Origin: Sphingorhabdus sp. EL138
Lineage (GTDB): Bacteria > Pseudomonadota > Alphaproteobacteria > Sphingomonadales > Sphingomonadaceae
DNA: 64,000 bases
Reading direction: 5' to 3'
NCBI RefSeq assembly: GCF_900258045.1
Contig: NZ_OGVD01000001.1
Coordinates: 539,001 to 603,000, forward strand
Shown here piece after piece: positions 1-8,954 of the stretch. A program made the translations under genes and the position numbers. Within the stretch, counting starts at the first letter, position 1, and each line of letters begins with the position of its first letter. Below the pieces are notes generated by a model. It was given only the letters and a program-made list of their open reading frames with translations. It did no database searches and was not told where the DNA came from.

Positions 1-1729
1 CAGATCGCAGCCAATCGGGCTGCTCCCCCTCCGACAATCGGGCCCAAAGGCCATCGGGATGCTTGCCAGCATAGAGCTTCAATTCGGACTCTTCTGGGCA
101 TATCGCAATATAGTCTATGTTTCTTGCCGCCAATATGTCCCGCGCCAATGCAGGTTTTGACGTAAAAATGCGGATGTGGTCAGCCATGGCAGCATCGTTG
201 CGATGATGACTAGTGGCTAGCACATTATGCGGTGTCTGCACCAGTATCTGAGGGCCGAAATCAAACGGGACAACAATATTTGAACGCGGCAACGCGTTAA
301 GCCGCGCTAGTGACTCCGCTGAATCGCAAGCTGGTGCGACATCCGACTTTGCAGCTTTCTTGTTATCACCAGTTTCCTGATTGCCACTGGCAGCATTCAC
401 AAGCCCCAGAGCCAACGGGCCGGGCAGTATCAGAAATACGACCGCCACAGTCGCTAATATCCGCTTGGCTGGACGCTCTATCTTGCGCGCAGCGCGAAAA
501 GCATGATGAACCGCCCAACCCACTAAGGGCAAGGCATAGACGGCCGCCACCGCTGCGGCGCGTTGCACCAGCAAGGACACCACAAACGCCCAGACCAGGG
601 CATAAGCCAACAGGAAGAACTTTTCCCTGTCCGCTGCATCAGGCCGTTTCCAAAGGATGTATATCAAGCAACCAAGACCAACGATGATCGATCCGCCAAA
701 TAGTGATACAATCTCTCTTCCCGGTTGATCCCAGATCGGCAGTCCTTCCCGCACACTGACCAGCCAATAGTCGCGTACCAGCGGGTCCAGCTCACCAAAG
801 GCACTGCCAACGCATTGCGGCGCACTGGTATAGAATATGCTCAACGCCGCTATTCCGGAAAATGCGAGAGCGGTTAAGCGCACCAGCCACGAAACCGGTG
901 TAAACTTTATCGCCGGCAGAATGATAATCGCGCCTGCAAAACAGGCCAACAAATGTGCCGGGGCGATCGCGTCACAATAGTTTCGCACCACATCAAACTG
1001 GCCGTGATTGAGCAGAAAAAGTATAATGCTGTTGCCCAGAAATCCGGCGAGCGTCCAGAACAACCGGACGCCTTCATCAAGCGAAATGATCCAGCGCCAG
1101 GCCAGCAACGCGATGAATGCGACGGAAAGCGGCAGACCTTCCAGCGAGATAGACAGCCATAACGCCAGTGCGGAACCCATGACGAGCCCCGCCTTGCGCT
1201 TTTCGGGCCAGAACATCGTCCAGAGGGCGACCAGCGCCAACACAATTTGCCACCCGTGATGATCAATCCGCATAGGCCGTAGCTGCGCGATAACCGGGAC
1301 AGCGGTGGCCGTCAAAGCCGCAGACAGAAGTGCAATCTTGCGGTCAAAAAACTGTTCCGTGATCCTAGCGACCAACCACATGGTGACGCCAAGCGCTAAC
1401 AAGGGGATTATGGTCATAGCAGCCGTTTCGGCCGCAGCGGGACCGATGATTGGGCCAAGCGCCAGAACCACTAATGCCAGAGGCAGCTCGATCAGGCGCG
1501 GCCAGTGCATCGGCTGACTATCTGGTGCAGCGATACGATACTGGGTTGTGTCGAACCAGCTTTGGCCAGCCAGCCAGTCGCGCAGTTGTACCTGACGCAA
1601 TTGATCGTCCGGGCCCCAGCCTATGCCTGATGCAATTTGTTCGAAAGACACAGCGCTGATCACCGCGGAAACGGCAAGCCAGATCAGGAATAAAGGAAGT
1701 TTGCCACGCAAACGGTCGGTCACGGTCAT
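1..1729 (-). CDS. Membrane protein, probable GT-C-type glycosyltransferase (3' part missing)
   Basis: The reading frame opens at an ATG whose bases overlap the TGA of the preceding gene (ATGA) and stays open to the left window edge (about 576 codons), so the C-terminus is not seen. A hydrophobic helix at residues 10-27 is followed by a polar loop with WGPDD and RDWLAGQSWFDT, the acidic first-loop arrangement usual in GT-C polyprenol-sugar-dependent glycosyltransferases. The last visible part is soluble and tryptophan-rich. It is the fourth gene of a leftward operon with an FAD oxidoreductase, a GtrA protein and a sulfatase-fold protein, which fits envelope glycan modification. Family assignment is inference; the presence of a translationally coupled membrane gene is firm. 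Confidence 0.7.
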   Translation of the reverse strand, partial: MTVTDRLRGKLPLFLIWLAVSAVISAVSFEQIASGIGWGPDDQLRQVQLRDWLAGQSWFDTTQYRIAAPDSQPMHWPRLIELPLALVVLALGPIIGPAAAETAAMTIIPLLALGVTMWLVARITEQFFDRKIALLSAALTATAVPVIAQLRPMRIDHHGWQIVLALVALWTMFWPEKRKAGLVMGSALALWLSISLEGLPLSVAFIALLAWRWIISLDEGVRLFWTLAGFLGNSIILFLLNHGQFDVVRNYCDAIAPAHLLACFAGAIIILPAIKFTPVSWLVRLTALAFSGIAALSIFYTSAPQCVGSAFGELDPLVRDYWLVSVREGLPIWDQPGREIVSLFGGSIIVGLGCLIYILWKRPDAADREKFFLLAYALVWAFVVSLLVQRAAAVAAVYALPLVGWAVHHAFRAARKIERPAKRILATVAVVFLILPGPLALGLVNAASGNQETGDNKKAAKSDVAPACDSAESLARLNALPRSNIVVPFDFGPQILVQTPHNVLATSHHRNDAAMADHIRIFTSKPALARDILAARNIDYIAICPEESELKLYAGKHPDGLWARLSEGEQPDWLRS

Positions 1730-3096
1730 TCCCCGCTTTCAGGCTTTCCTTTGGCTTTCAAATATAGCCATGGCACACGCTCCGGATCAAATTGGGACCG
1801 GTTGTGCCTGTCAAAATAGGGCGGCATGTGATCACCGACAATCAATATATCCGCGTCGGGGAAATCGCTGGCCGTGATCTCCTGAACCAGCGCTTTGTCA
1901 ATATCGTCAAAAATCGCAAATTGGCGGCAGATCATCGGAAAATCGCTGGCCAGTTCGGCTGACACTCTTTGACAGTCATCAGCGTTCAAATTGAGACCCG
2001 TCGGCACCGGCAGATGGGCATTTAGCGTCAACCAATAGAGAAAAGTAGGTTGTTTGGCCCGTTTCAAGTTCTCGGCAAGCATGGACGGAATCTGTCTATC
2101 GCAAGCGCCGGCAAAAACACCGCCGCACCATTCTGCGCCTCTTTCCTGAAGCTCTGGCCAGAATTCACGCGTCTGAAATCCGATATTCGGATACCATTCC
2201 GCGCGCTTGAAAAACTCGCCTTTAAAGCTGTGCATCGCGTGCGTAGCATAGCCTTTTGTCGCAAGCATGGCCGGCAGGCAATTCAGCTTTGCGGCATCTG
2301 CAGCATCGAGCAACTCATAATAATCACCCCATTTTCCGCACATTTCGCGAAATTCACCTGCGGTGGTGCTGTTATAATAGAGGCTGGTTCCCTGGCTCAC
2401 ATCATAGCGTGCCTGAATGGCGCTATTGTCATAATAGGCGAACAGCTTGTCTGACATAACCTTATTGTCATGGGGCACGCCAAGCGATTCCACCATGATC
2501 AGGACCAGATGGCGCTTCCCATCAGCGCGGCTTGCAAAACCGGATTTCTCAGCAGCGGATTCAAAATTGGCGCCAATTGGAGCTTCGCGAAAATAGTGAC
2601 CGCGCATGCTCTGTCCCATTGCAAAATCGGTGGCAGCCAGACCAAAAATTAAAACACCGCCGAGCAAAATATATAGCGGTTTCGAAAAGTTCGTATCGCG
2701 CTTTAGCAGAAACCAGCTTGCCACCAATATGCCGAGAATCACGATCGCAGCCGCAATATATTCTACCGAATTGGATGGCCTTATCTCGGCCAGGAATTGC
2801 ATCGAATAGAGGAGCGAACTCATCCCGAGATTGAACAAACCTGCCACAAAGGAAAGAATGGAATAGGCCATGATACCGGTAAAGGCAGCCCATTGAATGA
2901 AGCGCGGCATGCGCTTGACGACCAAGCCGACAAGGCCAGCCAAAGCAATTTCAAAATAGCGCGGCGGCGCACCGACAAACCACATTGCCATAAACGGGAT
3001 ATTGGCCAAACCAAGCCAGATTAATGACCAGTTGAGAAACCTTTTCAAATCTGCTGACAGACCAGCCCGTGGGGCTTCCATTGTAAGTGCCGTCAC
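1726..3096 (-). CDS. Sulfatase-domain inner-membrane protein (alkaline phosphatase superfamily)
   Basis: 456 residues. About four or five transmembrane segments fill residues 22-160, then a sulfatase/phosphoethanolamine-transferase-like domain follows at about 195-450. Metal and nucleophile motifs are visible: LVLIMVESLG (E203), STTAGEF (T244/T245, the position of the catalytic Thr in LtaS/EptA-like enzymes) and IVGDHMPP (D422, H423). Such proteins move phospho-alcohol groups on lipids or glycans at the periplasmic face. The start is GTG at 3096, overlapping the TGA of the GtrA gene (GTGA); an in-frame ATG five codons later is an alternative. The stop overlaps the next gene's ATG. The substrate cannot be told from sequence. 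Confidence 0.85.
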   Translation of the reverse strand: MTALTMEAPRAGLSADLKRFLNWSLIWLGLANIPFMAMWFVGAPPRYFEIALAGLVGLVVKRMPRFIQWAAFTGIMAYSILSFVAGLFNLGMSSLLYSMQFLAEIRPSNSVEYIAAAIVILGILVASWFLLKRDTNFSKPLYILLGGVLIFGLAATDFAMGQSMRGHYFREAPIGANFESAAEKSGFASRADGKRHLVLIMVESLGVPHDNKVMSDKLFAYYDNSAIQARYDVSQGTSLYYNSTTAGEFREMCGKWGDYYELLDAADAAKLNCLPAMLATKGYATHAMHSFKGEFFKRAEWYPNIGFQTREFWPELQERGAEWCGGVFAGACDRQIPSMLAENLKRAKQPTFLYWLTLNAHLPVPTGLNLNADDCQRVSAELASDFPMICRQFAIFDDIDKALVQEITASDFPDADILIVGDHMPPYFDRHNRSQFDPERVPWLYLKAKGKPESGE

Positions 3097-3545
3097 CGGA
3101 ATACTCCAAATTTCCGCGTCAAATAGACCGCAAAAAAGCTTACAAAAACCGCTGCGCCTTTGGCGATAACCGGCAAAGTCCCGAGATCAGTAAGCCAGCT
3201 GACAATACTGACCGTGATACCAAGGCCAAGAATGGCCGTGGCAATGAACCCCACACGCTGCAATTGCAAAGCAGCGCCTTCTCTTGTTTTACCGGGAAAT
3301 ACAAAGCTTGATGAAATCAGCCAGTGCACGACTATCCCCGCCGAATAGCCTGCCGCCGATGCCCATCCAGGGTCGGACGCGAAAGCGACCAGAACCATGA
3401 ACAGCGCGACATCAAAGGCCAGGCTGACAATGCTCGCCAGCAAATAGCGGGTGATGGAAAAACGGTTCAGCAAAGCCAGTGGCCCGGGCAGATTACCTAC
3501 CCAGAGCCCGACGGTAGACCGTCTATCCTGGCCGCTGCGCTCCAT
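3093..3545 (-). CDS. GtrA family membrane protein
   Basis: 150 residues with four hydrophobic segments after a short polar N-terminus. The first segment has the GtrA-like pattern RYLLASIVSLAFDVALF, and the C-terminus is basic (YLTRKFGVFR). GtrA-like proteins are small four-helix proteins thought to flip undecaprenyl- or polyprenyl-linked sugars across the inner membrane, or to help the partner glycosyltransferase do so. The gene starts five bases after the stop of the FAD oxidoreductase and overlaps the start of the sulfatase-fold gene by GTGA, so it is part of a coupled operon. Function is known at family level only. Confidence 0.88.
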   Translation of the reverse strand: MERSGQDRRSTVGLWVGNLPGPLALLNRFSITRYLLASIVSLAFDVALFMVLVAFASDPGWASAAGYSAGIVVHWLISSSFVFPGKTREGAALQLQRVGFIATAILGLGITVSIVSWLTDLGTLPVIAKGAAVFVSFFAVYLTRKFGVFR

Positions 3546-3550
3546 CTCGC

Positions 3551-5113
3551 TTAAGCCGCCTTGGAAGGCTTGGCTGCCGCTGCGTCGTCTTCAATCCGGG
3601 TCGGAACATCGCGCATGCTTTCCAGCGCGGCTGCCCGGTCTTCGGAAATCACGGTTTCAGCGCCTTCATCACCAGCTTCGTGATATTCGGCATCTTCGTT
3701 GACGTTCCACACATTCCATTTGCGCGATCCAGCTTCGATATTCTCAACCGTCAGCATTGCAGTCATCATCGCGTGATCCTGATTGTTATAGCGATGCATA
3801 CCGTTGCGACCGACCATATGCAGTGTCGGGAAGCGCTCTTCGAGATCGCTGCGCATGGCTTCGACATTTTCCTCATAGCTGTCATCATAGACCGGATAGG
3901 CTTTTTCCTGACGCACGACAGCGCCGCCCACAACATCTTCGGGCTTGCACAGGCCAAGGATTGCCATTTCTTTCTTGGCCAGCTCGACCAGGTCTTCATC
4001 GGTCGACGACCACAAGCCATCATTTTCAAAACAGAAATATTCCAGACCGACACAGGCAATCGATTCATCCGGCACCATTTCAGGGGACCAGCTACGGAAA
4101 TTCTGTACGCGGCCCACTTGCACCCGGTCATCATGGATATAGATCCAGTTATCCGGGAACAGGTCTTCGGATTTGACCATCAGAGCTACGGTCAGGAAGT
4201 CGCGATAGTTCAGTTCTTGCGCTTCTGGCAAAGACTGAGGAAGCGGGTGAATACGGGTGGCCAGTTCACGCATCGGTGCGGAGCTGATTACATGTTTGGC
4301 ATTGATAACCGTCTCGCCATCTTCAGTCGCAGCCGAAACGCGCCAGTTGCCATCGGCATCCTGCGCCAGTTGCTTCAGACTGTGTCCCATCAACACTTCA
4401 TTGCCCTTGGACCGCACGAAATCACGCGCCGCATCCCACATCATGCCGGGGCCGAGGCGAGGATAGCGAAAGGTTTCCAGCAGAGTCTTGGTTTCCATGC
4501 CGTCATTGGGTTTCTTGTTAAGGCCCAAAGAGCGTTTCAAGCCATCGACAACCGCGCCCCAAAGGCTCAGGCCCTTGATACGCTGTGCTGCCCAATCGGC
4601 AGACATTTCGTCGCAGGGCATGCCCCAAACTTTCTCGGTATAGGTTTTGAAGAAGATCGAATAGAGCTTCCAGCCAAACTGGTTGACCGTCCAGTCTTCA
4701 AAGCTCTTCACATTTTTGTTTGGGAAGACTTTCGCCTTGGCATAGCTGACCATGCACAGGGTCGAACGCCAGACGCCGAGATTCCACAACGCTTCAAATG
4801 CGCGCAGCGGATAGCTGTAAAATTTGCCTTCATAATAGATGCGGCTCATCCGCGGCCGCTGGATAAAGTCGTCGGGCAGGATTTCGTTCCACAGATCGAC
4901 TACTTCCTTGGATTTGGAGAAAAACCGGTGACCACCAATGTCGAAACGAAAACCTTCATATTCCACCGTCCGGCTGATCCCGCCGACATAGTTCGGATCT
5001 TTTTCGATCACTTTGACGGAGTAGCCTTTCTTGCTCAGCAGATAAGCGGCGGTCAGGCCGGCTGGTCCTGCGCCGATAATAGCTACATCTACGGGGTTGG
5101 TCGCTTCGGTCAT
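3551..5113 (-). CDS. FAD-dependent NAD(P)-binding oxidoreductase (amine oxidase/HemY-like)
   Basis: 520 residues. A Rossmann dinucleotide-binding motif, [20 protein letters not shown], occupies about residues 10-29, followed by GGISRT and [11 protein letters not shown], typical of the flavin amine oxidase, UDP-galactopyranose mutase and protoporphyrinogen oxidase-like superfamily. Close relatives sit in polysaccharide clusters of Sphingomonadales next to GtrA and glycosyltransferase genes, as here; the substrate is unknown. It heads a four-gene leftward operon. The C-terminal 40 residues are acidic and Ala-rich and probably disordered. A long antisense frame across this gene is a codon-bias shadow. 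Confidence 0.88.
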   Translation of the reverse strand: MTEATNPVDVAIIGAGPAGLTAAYLLSKKGYSVKVIEKDPNYVGGISRTVEYEGFRFDIGGHRFFSKSKEVVDLWNEILPDDFIQRPRMSRIYYEGKFYSYPLRAFEALWNLGVWRSTLCMVSYAKAKVFPNKNVKSFEDWTVNQFGWKLYSIFFKTYTEKVWGMPCDEMSADWAAQRIKGLSLWGAVVDGLKRSLGLNKKPNDGMETKTLLETFRYPRLGPGMMWDAARDFVRSKGNEVLMGHSLKQLAQDADGNWRVSAATEDGETVINAKHVISSAPMRELATRIHPLPQSLPEAQELNYRDFLTVALMVKSEDLFPDNWIYIHDDRVQVGRVQNFRSWSPEMVPDESIACVGLEYFCFENDGLWSSTDEDLVELAKKEMAILGLCKPEDVVGGAVVRQEKAYPVYDDSYEENVEAMRSDLEERFPTLHMVGRNGMHRYNNQDHAMMTAMLTVENIEAGSRKWNVWNVNEDAEYHEAGDEGAETVISEDRAAALESMRDVPTRIEDDAAAAKPSKAA

Positions 5114-5448
5114 ATAGTTGGTCCCTGTTCAAAAACACGGCACTCGACAGTGCCAGTTCATGTTTCAGAAACCGGAGTGAACGAAATTGGTTAGCGATAA
5201 GTTAACGCCAGTGTAAATTTGGCCATAAGTGATGGAAAAATGTTGAAATTCTGGGATTCCTGGAATAAATCAGGATTCGCAAAGGCAAAATGCCTTTATC
5301 TACACTCGGAGCGTTTTTGTTAGAGATTGCAATAACCAGCTGATTTGAAACCGGTTTAGCGTTTCAAATCACAGCAGCGACGAAACCGGTGCGCTTGGCG
5401 CATGGGCTGTTTTCTCGCATATTATGTTTTAATCTCCGAGTAAATATA
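5114..5448. other. Intergenic promoter region with a perfect inverted repeat
   Basis: 335 bases between the divergent FAD oxidoreductase operon and the TopAI-like gene. Apart from promoters that must lie here, the striking element is the 11-bp perfect inverted repeat at 5341-5371 (listed separately). The part nearest the oxidoreductase start is AT-rich. No small gene could be supported. Confidence 0.6.
5341..5371. promoter_or_regulatory. 11-bp perfect inverted repeat, candidate operator of the toxin-like pair
   Basis: TGATTTGAAAC (5341-5351) and its exact complement GTTTCAAATCA (5361-5371) are separated by nine bases, 77 bases before the start of the TopAI/YjhX-like gene. There is no T-run on either side, so a terminator is unlikely. 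The position suits autoregulation by the downstream pair; that is inference. Confidence 0.45.
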
Positions 5449-5706
5449 ATGAACATTTCCAAAGCCGAGCAACGCGTGCTTCACGCGCTCGCTCAAGGCG
5501 GGCATATCCGCCACAAACGCAATAAAAACAGCAAAATCGATGAAGTGATGTGTGTGACCCGGGACGGTTACATATTGTCCGACTGCACGCTTGACGTCTT
5601 TGCGCGTCTCCGGCGCAGGCGGCTGATCATGTCCCGAAGGGGTAGCCCCTATCGCATCTCTCATCTCGGCAGGGTGTCTGTACGCCCTCAACTCGACAAC
5701 AGATAA
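5449..5706 (+). CDS. yjhX: TopAI/YjhX family protein (topoisomerase I-inhibiting toxin family)
   Basis: 85 residues, the length of E. coli YjhX (TopAI), which binds topoisomerase I and blocks growth. Family hallmarks are visible: the MNIS start, [39 protein letters not shown] and the invariant C-terminal QLDNR. The chosen ATG matches the family N-terminus; an upstream in-frame ATG would add 20 residues foreign to the family. A GNAT gene follows nine bases downstream, matching yjhX-yjhQ, where yjhQ is the antitoxin. Many proteobacteria carry single chromosomal YjhX genes whose toxicity is untested, so the toxin role here is inferred. Confidence 0.85.
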   Translation: MNISKAEQRVLHALAQGGHIRHKRNKNSKIDEVMCVTRDGYILSDCTLDVFARLRRRRLIMSRRGSPYRISHLGRVSVRPQLDNR

Positions 5707-5715
5707 GGAAAAACA

Positions 5716-6207
5716 ATGAACCAACCCAAGCACAATCCGATCAGGCCGATCGTCCCTGACGACATCCCGGCTTTGAAGCGGGTCATCGACGCAACCGATA
5801 TGTTTCCATCAGAAATGCTCGACGATATGATCGCCAGCTTTTTCCATGATGAGGGGAATGTTGAAATATGGCTTACTTTTGACAGCAGTGATGATCAGAA
5901 CAATGCCAAGGCCATTGCCTATTGTAGGCCGGAAGAGATGACCGACAGGACGTGGAATCTGCTCCTCATCGCGGTCGATCCTGATTTTCAGGGCGAAGGC
6001 GTCGGAGCCGCCCTGATGAGCCATATCGAAGATCATCTGATTGCCCGAGGGCAGCGTGTTCTGATAGTGGAAACATCAGGAACGGACGCCTTGGCTCGCA
6101 CCCGTGAATTTTATCGGCTATGCCAATATGATCAGGAATCACGCATTCGTGATTTCTACGCAGATGGTGACGACAAGATCACTTTCCGGAAAGCTCTGCA
6201 GAGCTAG
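5716..6207 (+). CDS. GNAT family N-acetyltransferase, candidate YjhQ-like partner of the TopAI homologue
   Basis: 163 residues with a GNAT fold. A central strand, LLLIAVDPDFQGEGVGAALM, contains the acetyl-CoA pyrophosphate loop (Q-G-E-G-V-G), followed by a helix and the late strand TREFYRLCQY. A putative RBS (AAGGAAA) precedes the ATG. It lies nine bases after the YjhX/TopAI-like gene and is surely co-transcribed. In E. coli the antitoxin YjhQ is also a GNAT protein encoded right after yjhX. The acetyltransferase fold is firm; the antitoxin role is inferred from gene order. Confidence 0.8.
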   Translation: MNQPKHNPIRPIVPDDIPALKRVIDATDMFPSEMLDDMIASFFHDEGNVEIWLTFDSSDDQNNAKAIAYCRPEEMTDRTWNLLLIAVDPDFQGEGVGAALMSHIEDHLIARGQRVLIVETSGTDALARTREFYRLCQYDQESRIRDFYADGDDKITFRKALQS

Positions 6208-6221
6208 GATTTCTTGATCAA

Positions 6222-6265
6222 GCGCCCGGCCTGTCTGGCGACGGGTCGGGCGTTTCGTTGTGTTT
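6222..6265 (+). terminator. Candidate rho-independent terminator after the GNAT gene
   Basis: CGCCCG (6223-6228) can pair with CGGGCG (6247-6252), followed by TTTCGTTGTGTTT. It sits between two convergent genes. The loop is large and the T-tract is interrupted, so strength is uncertain. Confidence 0.45.
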
Positions 6266-7596
6266 CAATCCACCAGATCATCCGGCAGCATCGGCTCGCT
6301 GAGCAGTTTTTCCATAGCCTTCCAGCGCCATACCGGAGCATCACCCTGCTTCTCGACCCAGGCCTTAACCATATCCTGGCCAAGGCCATAGTTGATCACA
6401 TAGCTGCGATACTGATCATTAAATGACAGGGATTGTTCCGCCCGTTCGCGGCTAACCAGTTGGTATTTCTGGATCAGGGCCAGTGCTTCCGCGCGGGTAA
6501 CAGTCTTGTCGAGATAGGCTTGTGCGATGACAAAACGTGCACCTTTCAGCTCGCTCAGCGCCTGTTGCAGCTTGAAATAATCCGCCGCCGTAGCGGGATC
6601 GAGGCCAGCCAACGGGTAAAGCACATCGCGCTCAAAGGTAAGACGCTCCTCGCCCGGAAAAGCCAGATCAATGCCGTAATTGGCCGAACCCTCGGCAATG
6701 AGCGATTGCGGCGAGTAGAGCGGGTAAACCGAAAATTCCTGCCAGCCCCGTTCGCGCGTCAGGCGTTGTTCGAGCAACATGTTATAGACGTGATGGCCGG
6801 GATAACCTTCGTGACAGCCCAGATCGACGGCGCGGCTGATCCGGATCGGCAGGTCTGTGTTGATCTGGATCAGGCTCTGAAAATTGCCCTGATAATAGTT
6901 ATAGCCACTCCAGCTTTTACCAGTGACAAATTCCATTTTGAAATTTTCGTCGGCTGGTAAGGCGATATGCACTGCGGTCCGGCGTTTGCATTCCGCAATC
7001 GCGGCATCGAAAACCGGCTTCAGGCGGTCGGTCGGAATGGTGAATCGCTCTTGATAGGCTTCGACCCGCTCATGCAGCGGTCCATCCCCCGGAACTAGCG
7101 CCTCGATCTTCGCCAAAGCCGCATCATAACTGTTTAAAGGCTGAAATTCTGGTGTGACTCCGAAAAGGCCCTTGGCTTCTTTTGCGAAGGGGAAAACTTC
7201 CCCCTGCATCATGGCATGCCGGGTTAGAGCCGCTTCAAGCTGCGCAGACAAAAAGCGTTTACGCGCTTCGACCAGAGCATCGTCGCTGGCGGGCAGTGCA
7301 TCGAGCCGCAGCATCAGATCCACTATCCCGTTGCCCAATTCCCGCATATCGCGAGGCTGCGCTTTCGCTGCCGCTGCCCAATCCGCAGGACCATAATAGG
7401 CATCGACATAACCCGCTTCCTGCTCGCCCAATTCCAGGGTGAGTTGGACATAGTCCCTTGCGATATTGTCCAGGGCAGTGCTGCGTTCAACCTTCTCTGT
7501 CGCCACGTCAGCAGCGGGTGAGACTGTATTTTGCGGCGCTGCGCAGCTGCACAGCAACAGCATCAAGGCAAGGCCGATCTTGCCTCGAAATGCCAT
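6265..7596 (-). CDS. DUF885 family lipoprotein, putative metallopeptidase
   Basis: 443 residues. The N-terminus is a lipoprotein signal (MAFRGKIGLALMLLLCSC, lipid Cys about residue 18), so the protein is probably anchored in the periplasm or outer membrane. The DUF885 core holds HEGYPGHH at 262-269, the zinc-binding-like motif of this family, preceded by DLPIRISRAVDLGC; further on, LIAEGSANY supplies a likely third metal ligand (Glu). Substrate unknown. The ATG shares one base with the TAA of nhaA (TAATG), so the two genes are translationally coupled, with nhaA first. Confidence 0.87.
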   Translation of the reverse strand: MAFRGKIGLALMLLLCSCAAPQNTVSPAADVATEKVERSTALDNIARDYVQLTLELGEQEAGYVDAYYGPADWAAAAKAQPRDMRELGNGIVDLMLRLDALPASDDALVEARKRFLSAQLEAALTRHAMMQGEVFPFAKEAKGLFGVTPEFQPLNSYDAALAKIEALVPGDGPLHERVEAYQERFTIPTDRLKPVFDAAIAECKRRTAVHIALPADENFKMEFVTGKSWSGYNYYQGNFQSLIQINTDLPIRISRAVDLGCHEGYPGHHVYNMLLEQRLTRERGWQEFSVYPLYSPQSLIAEGSANYGIDLAFPGEERLTFERDVLYPLAGLDPATAADYFKLQQALSELKGARFVIAQAYLDKTVTRAEALALIQKYQLVSRERAEQSLSFNDQYRSYVINYGLGQDMVKAWVEKQGDAPVWRWKAMEKLLSEPMLPDDLVD

Positions 7597-8843
7597 TATG
7601 CCGCTTTGGCCGGTTCAGCCGCCAGCTCGTCTTCATCGGCTGTCTGTTGCGGCGCAAAGCGCAGGATACAAAAGCCGACAACCGCAGATAGGAACGAGCC
7701 CATCAATACGCCAATCTTGGCTTCTTCAATCAACAGCGCTTCGCCCGGGAAGGCAAGCGCACCTATGAAAAGGCTCATGGTGAAACCAATACCGCAGAGC
7801 ATGGAAACGCCATAGACCTGCAGCCATGTCGCCCCGCCCAGGCGCTGCGCAAAACCTGTTTTTACCGCAATCCAGACACTGGCAAAAATACCGACCTGCT
7901 TGCCCAGGAACAAACCAGCGGCAATGCCAAGCGGCAATGGCGCAAATATCTGCTCCACGCCCAAGCCTTCGAGTGATACACCGGCATTGGCAAAACCGAA
8001 TATTGGTACGATTAGAAACGCGCTCCAGGGCGCGATTCCATGTTCCAGTCTGTGTAGTGGGGAGTCTTCTGCATCGGGCGAACCCGGCGTCACGACAATT
8101 GGTATCGCCATCGCCGCCAGCACGCCAGCAATGGTCGCATGTACGCCGGACAGCAAAACTGCAAACCAGAGCAATAGAGCGAAAAACAGATAGGCTATCA
8201 GTGATTTTACACCGGCCTTGTTCATTGTATACATGATACCCAATATCACTGCCGAAGCGAGCAAGGCTGCGCCGTTGATTTCCGCCGTATAGACCAGAGC
8301 GATAATGGCGACGGCACCCATATCATCAACAATTGCAACAGTGACCAGGAACAGCTTGAGCGACGTCGGCGCCCGGGGTCCAAGCAGTGCCAGCACGCCA
8401 ATGGCAAAGGCAATATCTGTTGCCGCCGGTATCGCCCAGCCATTGTAGAGTTCCGGCATGTCGCGGACGATGGCGAGATAAATCAAAGCCGGAACCACCA
8501 TACCGGCCGCAGCCGCGAGCACCGGCAGGCGCCGTCGCTCCCAGGTGTTCAGCCTGCCATCGACAAATTCACGTTTGATTTCAAGGCCAACCAGCAGGAA
8601 GAATATCGCCATCAATCCGTCATTAATCCACAGATGCGGCGTCATCGGCCCGAGTTTTTTGGATAGCACTGGTCCCTTCAACTCATGCAGGAAATGATGG
8701 TACATGTCATAAAGCGGGCTGTTCGCAACAATCATCGCCAGCGCTGCAGCGAACATCAGCAATATGCCGCCCGCTGCTTCGCTTTCCAAAAAATTACGCA
8801 GCGCAGAATCAGTTCCTGTTCGCGCTTGTTTCTCAGAGGACAT
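7596..8843 (-). CDS. nhaA: Na+/H+ antiporter NhaA
   Basis: 415 residues and about 11-12 transmembrane segments. Exchanges internal Na+ for external protons for pH and sodium homeostasis. The essential paired aspartates appear in VTVAIVDDMGAVAIIALVYT; other NhaA hallmarks are PAATDIAFAIGVLALLG and the late GIGFTMSLFIGALAF. An AAAGG-type RBS precedes the ATG. The C-terminal tail after the last helix is acidic. It is the first gene of a two-gene operon with the DUF885 lipoprotein. A sodium antiporter fits a marine or brackish sphingomonad. Confidence 0.96.
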   Translation of the reverse strand: MSSEKQARTGTDSALRNFLESEAAGGILLMFAAALAMIVANSPLYDMYHHFLHELKGPVLSKKLGPMTPHLWINDGLMAIFFLLVGLEIKREFVDGRLNTWERRRLPVLAAAAGMVVPALIYLAIVRDMPELYNGWAIPAATDIAFAIGVLALLGPRAPTSLKLFLVTVAIVDDMGAVAIIALVYTAEINGAALLASAVILGIMYTMNKAGVKSLIAYLFFALLLWFAVLLSGVHATIAGVLAAMAIPIVVTPGSPDAEDSPLHRLEHGIAPWSAFLIVPIFGFANAGVSLEGLGVEQIFAPLPLGIAAGLFLGKQVGIFASVWIAVKTGFAQRLGGATWLQVYGVSMLCGIGFTMSLFIGALAFPGEALLIEEAKIGVLMGSFLSAVVGFCILRFAPQQTADEDELAAEPAKAA

Positions 8844-8954
8844 AAAGGGCCTTTTGTTGATCTATATCTTGCGTAAACCCATGCGCAGACGCGCCTGCAA
8901 AATCAAGGGGAAGTGTTGGTTCAGCCTTTTTTTGGTGTGCCACGGCTTTGATAT

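Noticed and set aside
3680-5194. 504-codon open frame on the plus strand
   Set aside because: Fully antisense to the FAD oxidoreductase, which has clear motifs and RBS; the frame is His/Phe/Ile-rich and reflects codon-position bias.
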